From a virus, in IMG/VR virus record IMGVR_UViG_3300027741_000166, positions 1 to 33,209 of that record: a stretch of DNA of 33,209 bases, one strand, 5' to 3'. Below the pieces are notes generated by a model. The model saw nothing but the letters and a program-made list of their open reading frames with translations. It made no database searches and was not told the origin of the DNA. Shown here piece after piece: positions 14,455 through 23,114 of the stretch; the stretch's first letter is position 1, and each line of letters starts with the position of its first letter. The position numbers were made by a program, and so were the translations under genes.

Positions 14455-15366
14455 TTAGGACGAACCGGGCGAACCGAAGATGCCCAGTGGGTCAGACACG
14501 CCGAAGCTGTAACGCTCACGGGCCTTGTAACGGACGTTACCTGTGTCGAAGTCACCGTCCATGCTGTTTTGCATGGGGGTACGGACAAAGTGCTTCAAGC
14601 CGTTTGGCACGTCAGTCAACAGGAACCAAGCGTTGGTGTCTGTCAAGAAGTGGTTAACGGTGTAGCCTTCAGGAATCGAGCCGTTGTTCTTCAAGGCGTT
14701 GATGTCGTTGTCGGTTGTACCAACGCGCAACTCGGTTTCGAGCAGGCGGGTAGCCACGAACATCAGGCTTGGAGGAACGACCAATTTCTTGGGCTTAGCA
14801 GCGATCAGCAAACCGCGTTCGTCTGTCCAAGCTGCGATCTGAATAACAGCGTTTTCCAACGATGTTTCGTTCAAGTCAGCACCAGTGGTAGGACGGTTGC
14901 TGTTGGTACCACCAGACACCAGAGGGTGAGCGGTAGAACACAGAACCACGCCGTCGCCGTATGTAGGGCCGCCAGTGAAGGCGTTGTTCAACACGTAAGC
15001 AGCTTTAACTTGCTTGGTGTAGGCCATACCACGGGCCAGAGCCTTGGTGTAGCGGCTGGACAACGAGTCATACAAGTTGTCTTCCACTGCTTCTTCAGTG
15101 ATGGAGAAGCCCATTGCAATGGTTTCGTGGGTGTAACGAGCAGTCCATGCTTCCTGTGCGTTGTCATAAGCGATGGCAGAGCCTTCGTTCTTAACAGGTG
15201 CAGCAGAGAAACCAGACAGTTTCGTTTCTTCTTCGAAGCTACGCTCAGATGTCTCTGTTTCGTAGATTTCTTTGTGCTCTTCGCCGTACTTAGCGTACTC
15301 CAGACCGAACAAAGCGTTCAAGCCGGGGAGCAATTCCTTGAGCAGTTGTGCGCGTGAAATAGCCAT
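14455..15366 (-). CDS. Major capsid protein, HK97 fold
   Basis: A 303-residue protein. It has the pattern of HK97-fold capsid proteins of the type related to Mu gpT: an N-terminal helical arm (MAISRAQLLKELLPGLNALF), then 'ARYTHETIAMGFSITEEAVEDNLYDSL' with the spine helix, the 'VLNNAFTGGPTYGDGVVLCSTAHPL' phrase near 134-158, 'LVVPPSLMFVATRLLETELRVGTTDNDINAL' in the axial domain, and 'VRYKARERYSFGVSDPLGIFG' at the end. It has a strong ribosome site (AAGGAG) and a terminator just downstream, in line with very high expression. No N-terminal protease delta domain is obvious, which fits the separate scaffold gene at 16466-17422. Confidence 0.88.
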   Translation of the reverse strand: MAISRAQLLKELLPGLNALFGLEYAKYGEEHKEIYETETSERSFEEETKLSGFSAAPVKNEGSAIAYDNAQEAWTARYTHETIAMGFSITEEAVEDNLYDSLSSRYTKALARGMAYTKQVKAAYVLNNAFTGGPTYGDGVVLCSTAHPLVSGGTNSNRPTTGADLNETSLENAVIQIAAWTDERGLLIAAKPKKLVVPPSLMFVATRLLETELRVGTTDNDINALKNNGSIPEGYTVNHFLTDTNAWFLLTDVPNGLKHFVRTPMQNSMDGDFDTGNVRYKARERYSFGVSDPLGIFGSPGSS

Positions 15367-15377
15367 GATTTAGCTCC

Positions 15378-15992
15378 TTAGATACCGGTAGTACTGTTGT
15401 ACTGGGCGGTGTTGAACTTCACGAGGAACTCGTAGTACGTAGTAGCAGCAACGTTGGCAGCGCCAGTTGCTGTATCAGGCACAACGTCAACCACGCGGAC
15501 GGGCAAGGTGTTGGTAGTGTTGGCGGAAGAACCGTCAATACCGTAGTACGAATCACCGGTGGTGGTCGAACCAACGTTTGCAACCAAAGCCACGTTAGCG
15601 CCAACAATCGCACGGCTGTAAGCCGTAGGAGTAGTTGAGCTAGCGACAGTAGCGCAGACCTTGAACACAGCACTTGGATCATCCACAACATAGCCAAACG
15701 ACATGTTGGTAGATGTGGATTGAGCTGCTGGGTAGTACTGACCCTGAACTGGCTGACCAGACGAGTTAGTGTACGAGCAACCAACCAACACGCCAATGAT
15801 GCTGCCGGAGTCAGTGGTAGATGCAGCGACCAAATAGCCGCTGGTGTTAACAGCAACAGTGTCGCCGTTCAAAATCGCAGTAGCGTAAGCAGGTGCGATG
15901 GGGATTTGACGGATCGCTCCGGCGTAAGGCAAACCATCCAAGCGATTGAGTGGTTTAAAGCCATACGTCTTGTCAATGGTAGGATATGCCAT
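15378..15992 (-). CDS. Head decoration / minor capsid-type protein
   Basis: A 204-residue, Ser/Thr/Val-rich protein starting MAYPTIDKTYGFKPLNRLDG. The 'TIDKxYGFKPLNxxxGxPYAGA' opening and the position directly upstream of the major capsid gene are typical of a phage protein that decorates or stabilises the capsid. The body is beta-structured, with phrases 'AILNGDTVAVNTSGYLVAA' and 'GSIIGVLVGCSYTNSSGQPVQGQYYPA'. It is separated from the capsid gene by 11 bp. No catalytic residues are visible. The decoration role is an inference from order and composition. Confidence 0.72.
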   Translation of the reverse strand: MAYPTIDKTYGFKPLNRLDGLPYAGAIRQIPIAPAYATAILNGDTVAVNTSGYLVAASTTDSGSIIGVLVGCSYTNSSGQPVQGQYYPAAQSTSTNMSFGYVVDDPSAVFKVCATVASSTTPTAYSRAIVGANVALVANVGSTTTGDSYYGIDGSSANTTNTLPVRVVDVVPDTATGAANVAATTYYEFLVKFNTAQYNSTTGI

Positions 15993-16010
15993 TATCAGAC
16001 TCCAAAAAGA

Positions 16011-16469
16011 TTAAATACCTTTACCAAAAGTCACCTTAGAGCTTCGTTCTTTGAACATCGGCATCCGAGGATCGTTCTCGCGCATGAAGGTGTTATCTAC
16101 TGATTGCATCTGCGCCTCTGCCTGTTGGCGGTAATACGCATCACGCTGTTCAGTAAACTCCACCGGGGTTTTGCAAAGCAACAAACCACCTACCTCGATA
16201 CTGTCTGGGAATTTATTCTGCGCCGCAGAAAACAGACGAATCTCGGGATGTTCGGAAGCCTTAACGGGTTCCCAGCCTTCGGCAAGCTTTGAGGAATAGT
16301 TCGTGGCATCGTCTTTGCCGAGCGATGAAATACGAATCCAGCGAAACGCATAACCCTCTTCCGGATTCGGATCGGGCAGAAGTTTGGGGGGCATCCATTG
16401 TTTAGGACGCTCAGCCCTCTCGCGGGTATCAAGCTCACGACTCATACGGTTGGACTTATCCATTTTCAT
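16011..16469 (-). CDS. Head-region protein, 152 aa
   Basis: A 152-residue, charged protein. It has Arg/Glu-rich ends, a central 'GYAFRWIRISSLGKDDATNYSSKLAEGWEPVKASEHPEI' block and the downstream phrase 'DSIEVGGLLLCKTPVEFTEQRDAYYRQQAEAQMQSVDNTFM'. I recognise this 'FRWIRxxxxGxxD..N.xxKxxEGWEPV' pattern from phage head clusters, between scaffold and capsid genes, without a known function. Its ATG overlaps the scaffold stop (ATGA), so synthesis is coupled to that of the scaffold. Cytoplasmic, no membrane segment. Probably a minor head or assembly protein. Confidence 0.72.
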   Translation of the reverse strand: MKMDKSNRMSRELDTRERAERPKQWMPPKLLPDPNPEEGYAFRWIRISSLGKDDATNYSSKLAEGWEPVKASEHPEIRLFSAAQNKFPDSIEVGGLLLCKTPVEFTEQRDAYYRQQAEAQMQSVDNTFMRENDPRMPMFKERSSKVTFGKGI

Positions 16470-17422
16470 TTCCTCATTTCTTCAGCAACCTTACGAGCAT
16501 AGAGTTCCAAAGGAACACCAAGCCGTTTGGCGATATTCACCTGTGTCTGCGTCAGCACGATCTTTTTGGGCGCTGTGCTACGTGTTGCAGGTGCAACGTT
16601 GTTGGATTTAGTACGTTGAGGTTTCGCATCAACGGACTCTCCGGTTCCAAACTGATCCGGGAATCTTTCCTTTACGTCAGCGTTGATACGTTTATAGTAT
16701 TCATCGCTGCCCGCTGGGATACCTTCTTCAAGCAAATCCTCGTGCAGTCCCAGAGCATAAGAGGTCATGCGTCTGTTCTTGCCAAACCACGGATTTTCTT
16801 CCTGCCAAGCAAGCAGTTTTCCATCCACGGGCGCAGGTTGTGCCTGTTGTGCTGGCATTTGTACAGGAGTTTCATCCACCTGTAAAGGGGTCGGTTTGAA
16901 ATTGTTAACTTTATCTGCCCTAATTTTGGCATTGGTTAACGCTTCCTGAGCTTCAATCAGCTTTTCCGAGTCGCCAGACTCGTACGCTTCCTTGTAAAGA
17001 CGTTTGGCATCCTCGATTTCGTTGCCAACAACCCGCTTTGCCTGCTCCAAAAGGGCGGCTTGGTTCTGATTTACAGACCCTTTGAGACGTTGGTTTTCCT
17101 CGAAAACAGCCTGCGCGACCCGCAAAGCTTCTTCTTTTTCACGCTGAGCTGTCTCTTTTGCGCGACGTTCTTCGTGATAACCCTTGGAAAAATGCTTGAT
17201 CCGCTTCTGAACGCCCTCGTCGTACTTGGCCAACTCATCGTCGGTCACTTCCTTGGGGGGCTCAGCCATTGGCTTGCGGCCACGGTCTTCTGGTGGGGTG
17301 TCATCCACCACTTCGATTTCGGTTTGATCCTCTGCTTCAGGTTCAACAACCTTACCGCCTTTGCGGGGGTTATCTACTTCTTCGTCAGGGAAAGTAAATT
17401 CGGTTTTTTCGATTTCAGCCAT
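16466..17422 (-). CDS. Capsid scaffold protein
   Basis: A 318-residue, highly acidic and helical protein. The first ~75 residues are Glu/Asp/Pro-rich and disordered; residues ~76-175 (KHFSKGYHEERRAKETAQREKEEALRVAQAVFEENQRLKG...) form a long coiled coil. A Gln/Pro/Ala linker near 185-205 follows, then 'LLAWQEENPWFGKNRRMTSYALGLHEDLLEEG', a recurrent signature of phage scaffolds of this type. The basic C-terminus (IVLTQTQVNIAKRLGVPLELYARKVAEEMRK) is where scaffolds usually contact the capsid protein. It lies between portal and capsid genes, as expected. It would direct procapsid assembly and leave before DNA packaging. Confidence comes from composition, signature and position together. Confidence 0.85.
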   Translation of the reverse strand: MAEIEKTEFTFPDEEVDNPRKGGKVVEPEAEDQTEIEVVDDTPPEDRGRKPMAEPPKEVTDDELAKYDEGVQKRIKHFSKGYHEERRAKETAQREKEEALRVAQAVFEENQRLKGSVNQNQAALLEQAKRVVGNEIEDAKRLYKEAYESGDSEKLIEAQEALTNAKIRADKVNNFKPTPLQVDETPVQMPAQQAQPAPVDGKLLAWQEENPWFGKNRRMTSYALGLHEDLLEEGIPAGSDEYYKRINADVKERFPDQFGTGESVDAKPQRTKSNNVAPATRSTAPKKIVLTQTQVNIAKRLGVPLELYARKVAEEMRK

Positions 17423-17424
17423 GA

Positions 17425-17658
17425 TTACTCCTTAACGGGCGGTTGTAACGCCGCAATTTGGCGTTTTAAAACTGCACGTTCAGCCAATAAATCGGCAATC
17501 ATTTGCAGATGCTCTTTGTGGCGAGCCTCCATAACGTTAACCAATTTTTGGAAATCATGCTCCCAAAAAGACATCTTGGCCGTGAGAAGTTTGGCGTTAT
17601 ACCAAACATGGTCAGTCGTAATGCCTTCGACAATTACGCCTTCTTCAATGTTTTCCAT
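17425..17658 (-). CDS. Small helical protein, 77 aa
   Basis: A 77-residue protein with a beta-like start (MENIEEGVIVEGITTDHVWYNAKLLTAKMSF) and a helical C-terminal half 'FQKLVNVMEARHKEHLQMIADLLAERAVLKRQIAALQ' that looks like a coiled coil. It starts 9 bp after the stop of the GroES-like gene and ends 2 bp before the scaffold start, so it is part of the same transcript. I do not recognise a family. The coiled coil would allow dimer formation or interaction with the helical scaffold. No membrane segment or metal ligands are visible. Confidence 0.62.
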   Translation of the reverse strand: MENIEEGVIVEGITTDHVWYNAKLLTAKMSFWEHDFQKLVNVMEARHKEHLQMIADLLAERAVLKRQIAALQPPVKE

Positions 17659-17667
17659 GATGATTCC

Positions 17668-18066
17668 TTATGGGCGCTGGATGCCGCGTGGGTCCTGTAC
17701 AACTGCTTGTACAGAATCGTCGTTGATAAGACGCCACTCAGTGCCGTGGATTTTCATCCGCGTACCGGTGTTAGGACGGGTGATGATGAAGTCGCCGACT
17801 TTGCAAGACGGCCCAGACGGGAACCGCTTTTTGTCTTTGAACGCATCAGGCCCGATCTTGGCCACAAACAACACGGGGGAGAGGAGCTCCTCGTGCAGCA
17901 TGGTTTGGCTGGCTTTGAGCAAGCCGCCTTCATATTCCTCTTCTGCTTGGGGGAGCATACACAGGATATGGTAAGTCGCTGGATCAGGAACCTGCTTGGC
18001 TTTTTCCTCAACGGGTTTGTTGAGAATGCCAGACAAATCTACTGCCTGCACATCGAAGTTAGTCAT
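17668..18066 (-). CDS. GroES-like (Cpn10-type) co-chaperonin
   Basis: A 132-residue protein that reads as a Cpn10 beta-barrel. It has 'YHILCMLPQAEEEYEGGLLKAS' (32-53), the strand-loop that in GroES carries the mobile loop, then 'SPVLFVAKIGPDAFKDKKRFPSGPSCKVGDFIITRP', followed by 'GTRMKIHGTEWRLINDDSVQAVVQDPRG'. The 'VGD.....P..G......G.E..LI.DD.V.A' pattern is characteristic of co-chaperonins. In T4 the analogous gp31 replaces host GroES so that GroEL can fold the capsid protein; here the gene sits between portal and scaffold, in keeping with such a role. Family membership is from motif memory; the function is inferred. It overlaps the 66-aa gene upstream by 8 bp. Confidence 0.72.
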   Translation of the reverse strand: MTNFDVQAVDLSGILNKPVEEKAKQVPDPATYHILCMLPQAEEEYEGGLLKASQTMLHEELLSPVLFVAKIGPDAFKDKKRFPSGPSCKVGDFIITRPNTGTRMKIHGTEWRLINDDSVQAVVQDPRGIQRP

Positions 18067-18259
18067 CGTCAGAGTCTTTCAATTTACGCACGAGGTCACC
18101 GAGTTCGTACTGAGCGAGTTGGAGACCTCGGATAGTCCCGCTCAGTTCTTTGTAGTGATCGTAGGATTTCGCTCCACCATCACACAAAACCGACCTGAAG
18201 CTCTCAATCTGAACTTCAAGTTTTTTGTTTAACACCTCAAAAAGTTTCGGGTCCATCAT
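18059..18259 (-). CDS. Small helical phage protein, 66 aa
   Basis: A 66-residue protein, MMDPKLFEVLNKKLEVQIES..., predicted to be two helices joined near 'GGAKSYDHYKELSGTIRGLQLAQYELGDLV'. Proteins of this length and pattern, with a 'AKSYDHYK.L.G.IRGL..A..E..DL' core, are common next to portal genes in phages. It is translationally linked on both sides: its ATG overlaps the portal stop by 4 bp and its end overlaps the GroES-like gene by 8 bp. I know no function; a portal- or scaffold-interacting role is possible. Confidence 0.7.
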   Translation of the reverse strand: MMDPKLFEVLNKKLEVQIESFRSVLCDGGAKSYDHYKELSGTIRGLQLAQYELGDLVRKLKDSDDD

Positions 18260-20838
18260 TCATCCTTTGGCTTCTGGTTCATCCGCGCCATCTCAGCGTG
18301 AGCTAACTTCTGGCGGTGGGCCATGTCGGCGTGTGAAAGTTTTTGCCCGTGAACTTGGCCACCATGCGCCAATTTCTGACCGTGGGCTTGTTGTTGCTGC
18401 GCCATAGCTGCTTGTTGTTGCTGCGCTGCCATCTGTTGTTGTTGCTGCGCCGCTTGCATCTCTTGCGCGTGCCGCTCTATTTGCATCTGCATCTCAATGC
18501 GGTGCTGCTCAGCTAACATAACTGGGTCAGGATTCTGACTACCCTGTGCTTGCGCTTTGAGTTCAATCTCTGCTTGGCGGAGCAACAATTCACCCTCGAC
18601 CTTCTTAGCCTTGGTGTCGGCGTCTTGCTTCTTAATCTGCAACTCTTGCTGCTGCATCTGGATGATCGGGTCTTGCTGTTGCTGCTGTGCTTGTTGCTGA
18701 GCCGCTTGCGCTTTGTCCATGTTGAGCAACTGAGCCGCAGCCTGAGCTACAAGCTTAGACAACTCAACTTCAGTGTCCTCATCAAGTTCGGCATCAGGTG
18801 CTGGCAGTGTCGCGCCAAGCTGCTCTTGAATCTTGTTGCGGTACGAGAACGCAACGTGCTCAGCAACGTGGGCCATGATGGCCGCTTGCATCTGCTGCGC
18901 CATCGGATTCTGTCCGATCTGCGCCATGATGACCGGGTCTTGCATCATTGACATGTGAACTGCAATGTGAGATTCGTGGTCTTGGAAGATAAACGCTTTA
19001 GTGGGCTTGGCTGTCAAGAAACTCATGTTCTCGCTGACCGGGTCACGAGGTTTCAAGTCATCATCAGTGGGCACGAGCTTGTCAGCGTTCTTCACGCCCA
19101 ACACCTCAATCATCTGGCGGTGCAACTCGGGCAAGTTGTAAATCTGCGGAGCGCCTTGGGCCAACTGAATGACCGCTTGATACTGCATGATCCGCTGCGC
19201 CATCGTCGCACTGTTCGGGTCCGACACTGGAATAACGTCCACCATGTCGTAGTCTTCGCGCTTGGCCTTGCGGTCACCAGACGCCGGATCAAAACTGTAC
19301 TCGCCCGGAGTATTGTCACGAATAATGTCGCGCAGTAATTTAAACTCCTGTTTCATCGAATAGTGAATACGCGCCTGAACCGCGCTCATCGTCTTGAGTT
19401 GACGCTCAAGCAGAGCCAGTGTTGTACCCACAGGAGCGTTCGCCCCCATGTCGCTGACGTTCATATCCGCAACAGAACCTAAACGACGGCCCTCTTCGGT
19501 AATCTTATCCAACAACCCCGCCAAAACTTGACTTGGTTCTTTGTACGGCAGGGGCATGATGTTGTCGCGCACCGAACCGCTTGGTACATCCACATCTCTC
19601 CACTCGCCGGGAGTGATCGGAGTGTCGTCACCTTTGATCCGCAGACCCCGGGCTTTCAAGCCGCCGGGCAAGTTAGCCAGCGTACCAGCATCAATTAACT
19701 GACGAACCAGTGAAGTGCCAGCACGGGCATAACCCCCAATCAAATGTATCAATCCCAACCCATACGCGCCGAAGCCGGGCACGTACGTGTACTGCACGAA
19801 GTGTTGACGCTTAAGTTGGCGCTTGTCGTCTTCTTCCCAGTTACGGCGGATGGCCAACACCTTTGTCGTACCGCGCTCAACAGTGATGACGTATGGACGG
19901 GCGATGCCGTCCTCATCCTCGTAGCCCGCCAAGTCGTAGTCAACGTGTATCTCAAGAATCTGGAACCGATCATCATCAGTCAGTGAGTAGCCCTGATCCT
20001 CGGCTTTCTTCTTCTCCACATCAGTGTGAATAGTCTGCGGATCACCCAACTCCACGTCGCGGTAGAACCCAGCCACCTGCAACTTCAGAACCTCGTTCTT
20101 GGTCTTACGCATGATGTGCGTAAGACGCTCGGATGTGTTCGCGCTGGACGCGCCGTACGGAATGATGATGTCTTCAGCAGGGATGAACATCGCCACCTGA
20201 CGATCAAGCGACGGATCAAAGTACACCTTCTTGAACGCGCTGCCCGCCAGACCCAAGTTGTACAACATGCGCTCATGTTCAGGGCGATACTCCTGCATCA
20301 CCTCGGTGAGCTGATAGTTCATGTCATCACGAACGCGCTCCGCTGCTTCTTCTTTAAGTCTGTCAATCGCTCCAATAATCTCAGTTTTGACGGGACCCGC
20401 AGCCGGGAAAGTCTCAATAATAGTCTCGCTCTGGAATTTAACGGCAGCTTCTGTGAGGACTGTAGAGTAGACACCACACGCCCCCAGCCACGGTTCGGTA
20501 CGCTCTTCATACTTCATCCCCAGAACATCAAGACCCTTGACGTACATCTCAACCCAGTCCTTGCGACTGTTGATGTCCGCATCCACCATCTCCAGCAAGT
20601 CACCCGCAACCTTCTGAAGTTCGCCCTCGTCCATCTCTTCGGCCAAGTTGGCGTTGAAATCTTCCTCTTCTTCCTTGGGCATCAAGTCAATGACCATGCC
20701 GTCAAGCCCGATCTGCACGCCCTCTGGATTCTCGATGGCAATCTCAATGCCCGGACCATCTGCGATGTCCTCTGGTTGTGCCAGTGAGTCCAAGCCCAGC
20801 GGAGCTTGCGACAGTGAGGGGAACATATTTGTTGCCAT
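18256..20838 (-). CDS. Portal protein, SU10-like, with Gln-rich C-terminal tail
   Basis: An 860-residue portal, at the long end for the family. The core (about residues 60-600) has typical phrases: 'SRKDWVEMYVKGLDVLGM' (wing helices), 'YNLGLAGSAFKKVYFDPSLDRQVAMFIPAEDIIIPYGASS', 'VQYTYVPGFGAYGLGLIHLIGGYARAGTSLVRQLIDAGTLANLPGG' and 'MSDMGANAPVGTTLALLERQLKTMSAVQARIHYSMKQEFKLLRDII' (stem/crown). It would form the dodecameric DNA channel at the capsid vertex. After residue ~700 the sequence turns into long glutamine-rich helices. The last ~40 residues repeat 'HGQKLAHG', 'HGQKLSHA', 'HRQKLAHA'. AAGGAT precedes the ATG. Gene order terminase, portal, scaffold, capsid supports the call. Confidence 0.88.
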   Translation of the reverse strand: MATNMFPSLSQAPLGLDSLAQPEDIADGPGIEIAIENPEGVQIGLDGMVIDLMPKEEEEDFNANLAEEMDEGELQKVAGDLLEMVDADINSRKDWVEMYVKGLDVLGMKYEERTEPWLGACGVYSTVLTEAAVKFQSETIIETFPAAGPVKTEIIGAIDRLKEEAAERVRDDMNYQLTEVMQEYRPEHERMLYNLGLAGSAFKKVYFDPSLDRQVAMFIPAEDIIIPYGASSANTSERLTHIMRKTKNEVLKLQVAGFYRDVELGDPQTIHTDVEKKKAEDQGYSLTDDDRFQILEIHVDYDLAGYEDEDGIARPYVITVERGTTKVLAIRRNWEEDDKRQLKRQHFVQYTYVPGFGAYGLGLIHLIGGYARAGTSLVRQLIDAGTLANLPGGLKARGLRIKGDDTPITPGEWRDVDVPSGSVRDNIMPLPYKEPSQVLAGLLDKITEEGRRLGSVADMNVSDMGANAPVGTTLALLERQLKTMSAVQARIHYSMKQEFKLLRDIIRDNTPGEYSFDPASGDRKAKREDYDMVDVIPVSDPNSATMAQRIMQYQAVIQLAQGAPQIYNLPELHRQMIEVLGVKNADKLVPTDDDLKPRDPVSENMSFLTAKPTKAFIFQDHESHIAVHMSMMQDPVIMAQIGQNPMAQQMQAAIMAHVAEHVAFSYRNKIQEQLGATLPAPDAELDEDTEVELSKLVAQAAAQLLNMDKAQAAQQQAQQQQQDPIIQMQQQELQIKKQDADTKAKKVEGELLLRQAEIELKAQAQGSQNPDPVMLAEQHRIEMQMQIERHAQEMQAAQQQQQMAAQQQQAAMAQQQQAHGQKLAHGGQVHGQKLSHADMAHRQKLAHAEMARMNQKPKDE

Positions 20839-20846
20839 ATCAATCC

Positions 20847-22376
20847 TTAGTAGAACGCAGCTTTCTTGCTGCGGAAATATCTGATCTCTTCTGGCTCGTC
20901 CGACGGCAGTCGAAGGAACCCGCCTTGGCGGAACCGCATCAGTGCAAGCGTCATCGAGTCAACCAAGTCATCGTGTTCGCCCGACGGGAACGAACCTACT
21001 TCGTCAACCAATTCTTCAGCCCACTGCGTGCGCGGTAACCACACTTTCCCAGACGCAATTATGTCTGAGACCGAGTTCAAGCGGGCAATTTTGTCTTGAC
21101 CCCTACTGGGCGTGTACTCCTGCACCGGAATCCCCATTGCTCTAAGCTCGTAGATTAGAGGCGCACCTGTCGCCTTCTTCTCAATCAACACACTGTCAGG
21201 TTCCCACTCCTCGTATTCCTTGAACACATCCTTCTTGAGCTCCACCCACTCAACCCGCTTCTTGTACGTATTGAGTAAAATAATGTTGGGTGTTGAGTTA
21301 TCTTCATCATTGATAAACACCCCCCACGTCGTGCCCGCCGAGTAGTCAGCCCTCTGACTTTTCTCAAACGCCGTATCCCAAGCCTGCAAAATGTAGTCAC
21401 ACTGCGGCGGCGTATCAGTCTCCCACCACTTCCACCAGTCGCGCTTCACAATCGCCGACTCGTTACCTACAGGGTTCTGCTGATACTGCGCTTGCCACTT
21501 CGCGTTCGGAAGTTCTTGACGCAACGCCTCCAACTCATGCAGCGACCAGAACTCTGGCCATAGGGGTTTACCCGAGGGCATGATGGCGGGGAACTCAATC
21601 ACCTCCCACTGCTCACCACCTCGCGCCGCTGCTGCTTTGAGCACCTGACCCGTCAAGTCCCGCTGAGCCCAGCGTGTCATCACGATCACGATCGCCCCGC
21701 CCGGCTGCAAACGCTGACGCGGGCCAGACGTATACCACTCCGTCACCTTATCAAACACATCTGGGTTCGTCGCGGCGAGCGCAGCTTCCTGTTCTGAGTG
21801 CGGATCGTCAATAATCAGCAGGTTCGCACCCTTACCGGTGACCGTTCCGCCCACACCAATCGCAAAATAGTCGCCGCCCTTGCTGGTATTCCACCTACCA
21901 GCCGCTTTCGAGTCCTGTTGCAGCTCCAAATTCGGAAAAATCGTCTTATAAGTCTCCGAATCAACCAAATTTCGCACTTTTCGACCAAATCCAACCGCTA
22001 ATTCACCCGTATTTGAGCTCTGGATCACCTTTTTATTAGGGTATTTACCTAGAAACCAAGCGGGCAACAAGTAACTCGCAAACTCCGACTTCGTATGGCG
22101 GGGTGGCATGTTAATAATCAGCCTTTTACACTCCCCGTTGGCCACTCGCTCGAACGCTTTGGCCATAATCTTGTGGTGACGCCCGCCGATGAACTCCGGC
22201 CACACCCTAGTAACGAACCCCATGAACGTATCTTGTGCAAGCTGCTTCTCCAGCATCTGCTCACGACGCTCCAAGTCCTGCAAAATAATCATCTTCTGCG
22301 AATCGGGCAGCTTATCCAACTGCGCCAGCAAAACTTTGAACTCCGGATCGAGTGTGTCAGACGCTTGCGCTGTCAT
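20847..22376 (-). CDS. terL: Terminase large subunit (packaging ATPase and nuclease)
   Basis: A 509-residue protein with both enzyme domains. The ATPase domain has the Walker A-like MPPRHTKS at residues 90-97, Walker B 'LLIIDD' at 186-191 with the 'DPHSEQEA' continuation, and 'IVIVMTRWAQRDLTGQ' near 228-243 (the coupling motif region). The nuclease domain has 'QAWDTAFEK' with D333, 'VLIEKKATG' with E398, and 'GEHDDLVDSMTLAL' with D468/D469, the expected metal-binding acidic triad of the RNase H-like fold. It cuts concatemers and pumps DNA into the procapsid. The ATG lies inside the end of the small terminase gene, preceded by GAGGAG. The length is typical for the Terminase_6 type. Confidence 0.95.
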   Translation of the reverse strand: MTAQASDTLDPEFKVLLAQLDKLPDSQKMIILQDLERREQMLEKQLAQDTFMGFVTRVWPEFIGGRHHKIMAKAFERVANGECKRLIINMPPRHTKSEFASYLLPAWFLGKYPNKKVIQSSNTGELAVGFGRKVRNLVDSETYKTIFPNLELQQDSKAAGRWNTSKGGDYFAIGVGGTVTGKGANLLIIDDPHSEQEAALAATNPDVFDKVTEWYTSGPRQRLQPGGAIVIVMTRWAQRDLTGQVLKAAAARGGEQWEVIEFPAIMPSGKPLWPEFWSLHELEALRQELPNAKWQAQYQQNPVGNESAIVKRDWWKWWETDTPPQCDYILQAWDTAFEKSQRADYSAGTTWGVFINDEDNSTPNIILLNTYKKRVEWVELKKDVFKEYEEWEPDSVLIEKKATGAPLIYELRAMGIPVQEYTPSRGQDKIARLNSVSDIIASGKVWLPRTQWAEELVDEVGSFPSGEHDDLVDSMTLALMRFRQGGFLRLPSDEPEEIRYFRSKKAAFY

Positions 22377-23058
22377 CTGACTCCTCTTTTGGCGTTACAT
22401 TTTCCAGAACTTCCGCTTTACCGAATGCGGCTTCCACATCCACCTCGATCGGTGAGATATCCACGGCATGCAGCCGCATCATCTTCCTGATCTTGTCCTT
22501 GATCGCCTCATCCAAATCTTCCACCTTGTTGTAGGTGACGGTAATCTCAGTCTTCTCAGAGAACAACCCGACGTCTGAAATCTTGCCCAGCATCTCTGTG
22601 GCTTTGATCTCAATCCTTGGATCACCGCAGCTGGCTAAGTCGAGTAACTTGTTCGTCACGACCAAGCGCATTTGTGCAGCGTCAGCAACAAACTGATTGT
22701 TGTACTCGCTGAGCATTGTGCCGATGCGGGCAGCGACAGATGGGCGCTCCAGCGAAATCGGGTTCTTGTCAATCGTCAGAGAGGGCAGTGGATGTTTGCG
22801 CGGGCGTCCGCCTTTGTTCTTCGGCGGCTCTTGCATCGCCTCGTTGAACTGTTGCGCGGCGAGGTCGGCAAAGTTCTTGAACACCTCGTTGGCTTCATCG
22901 GCGGCAGCGGCATCATCGTCGAAATCTGCACCCAAGCCCTCCAACACCGCTGCCGTGTTGGCAGCGATCTGCATGTTCTCGCGCAGAGTCGACGCCACCT
23001 CCGGTTCGAGGCTATCCGGATATGGCACAGTTTTTTCAGGCGTGATTCGCAAGGTCAT
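22357..23058 (-). CDS. Terminase small subunit-type DNA-binding protein
   Basis: A 233-residue protein. The open frame extends to a GTG at 23100 without a ribosome site; I choose the ATG at 23056-23058 (MTLRITPEKTVPYPDSLEPE), although its nearest SD (GGAG) is rather far, so the start is uncertain. An acidic N-terminal half is followed by an AT-hook-like patch 'KNKGGRPRKHPLP' near residues 80-92. A helical domain follows, 'ERPSVAARIGTMLSEYNNQFVADAAQMRLVVTNKLLDLA..GDPRIEIKATEMLGKISDVGLF', that resembles terminase small subunits or their associated proteins. It overlaps the large terminase gene by 20 bp. It likely recognises the packaging site. It is the first gene of the leftward arm. Confidence 0.72.
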   Translation of the reverse strand: MTLRITPEKTVPYPDSLEPEVASTLRENMQIAANTAAVLEGLGADFDDDAAAADEANEVFKNFADLAAQQFNEAMQEPPKNKGGRPRKHPLPSLTIDKNPISLERPSVAARIGTMLSEYNNQFVADAAQMRLVVTNKLLDLASCGDPRIEIKATEMLGKISDVGLFSEKTEITVTYNKVEDLDEAIKDKIRKMMRLHAVDISPIEVDVEAAFGKAEVLENVTPKEESDDSASV

Positions 23059-23114
23059 AGAGGAAAAAGGCACTCCATGTAGATGGGCGGAATGTAACAC
23101 AGATTTTTAACCCC

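Noticed and set aside
14569-15357. 262-aa frame antisense to the major capsid gene
   Set aside because: The minus strand encodes the complete capsid protein with a strong SD; the antisense frame is a by-product of codon bias.
20026-20787. 253-aa frame antisense to the portal gene
   Set aside because: It is fully inside the portal coding sequence, has no SD and no recognisable domain.
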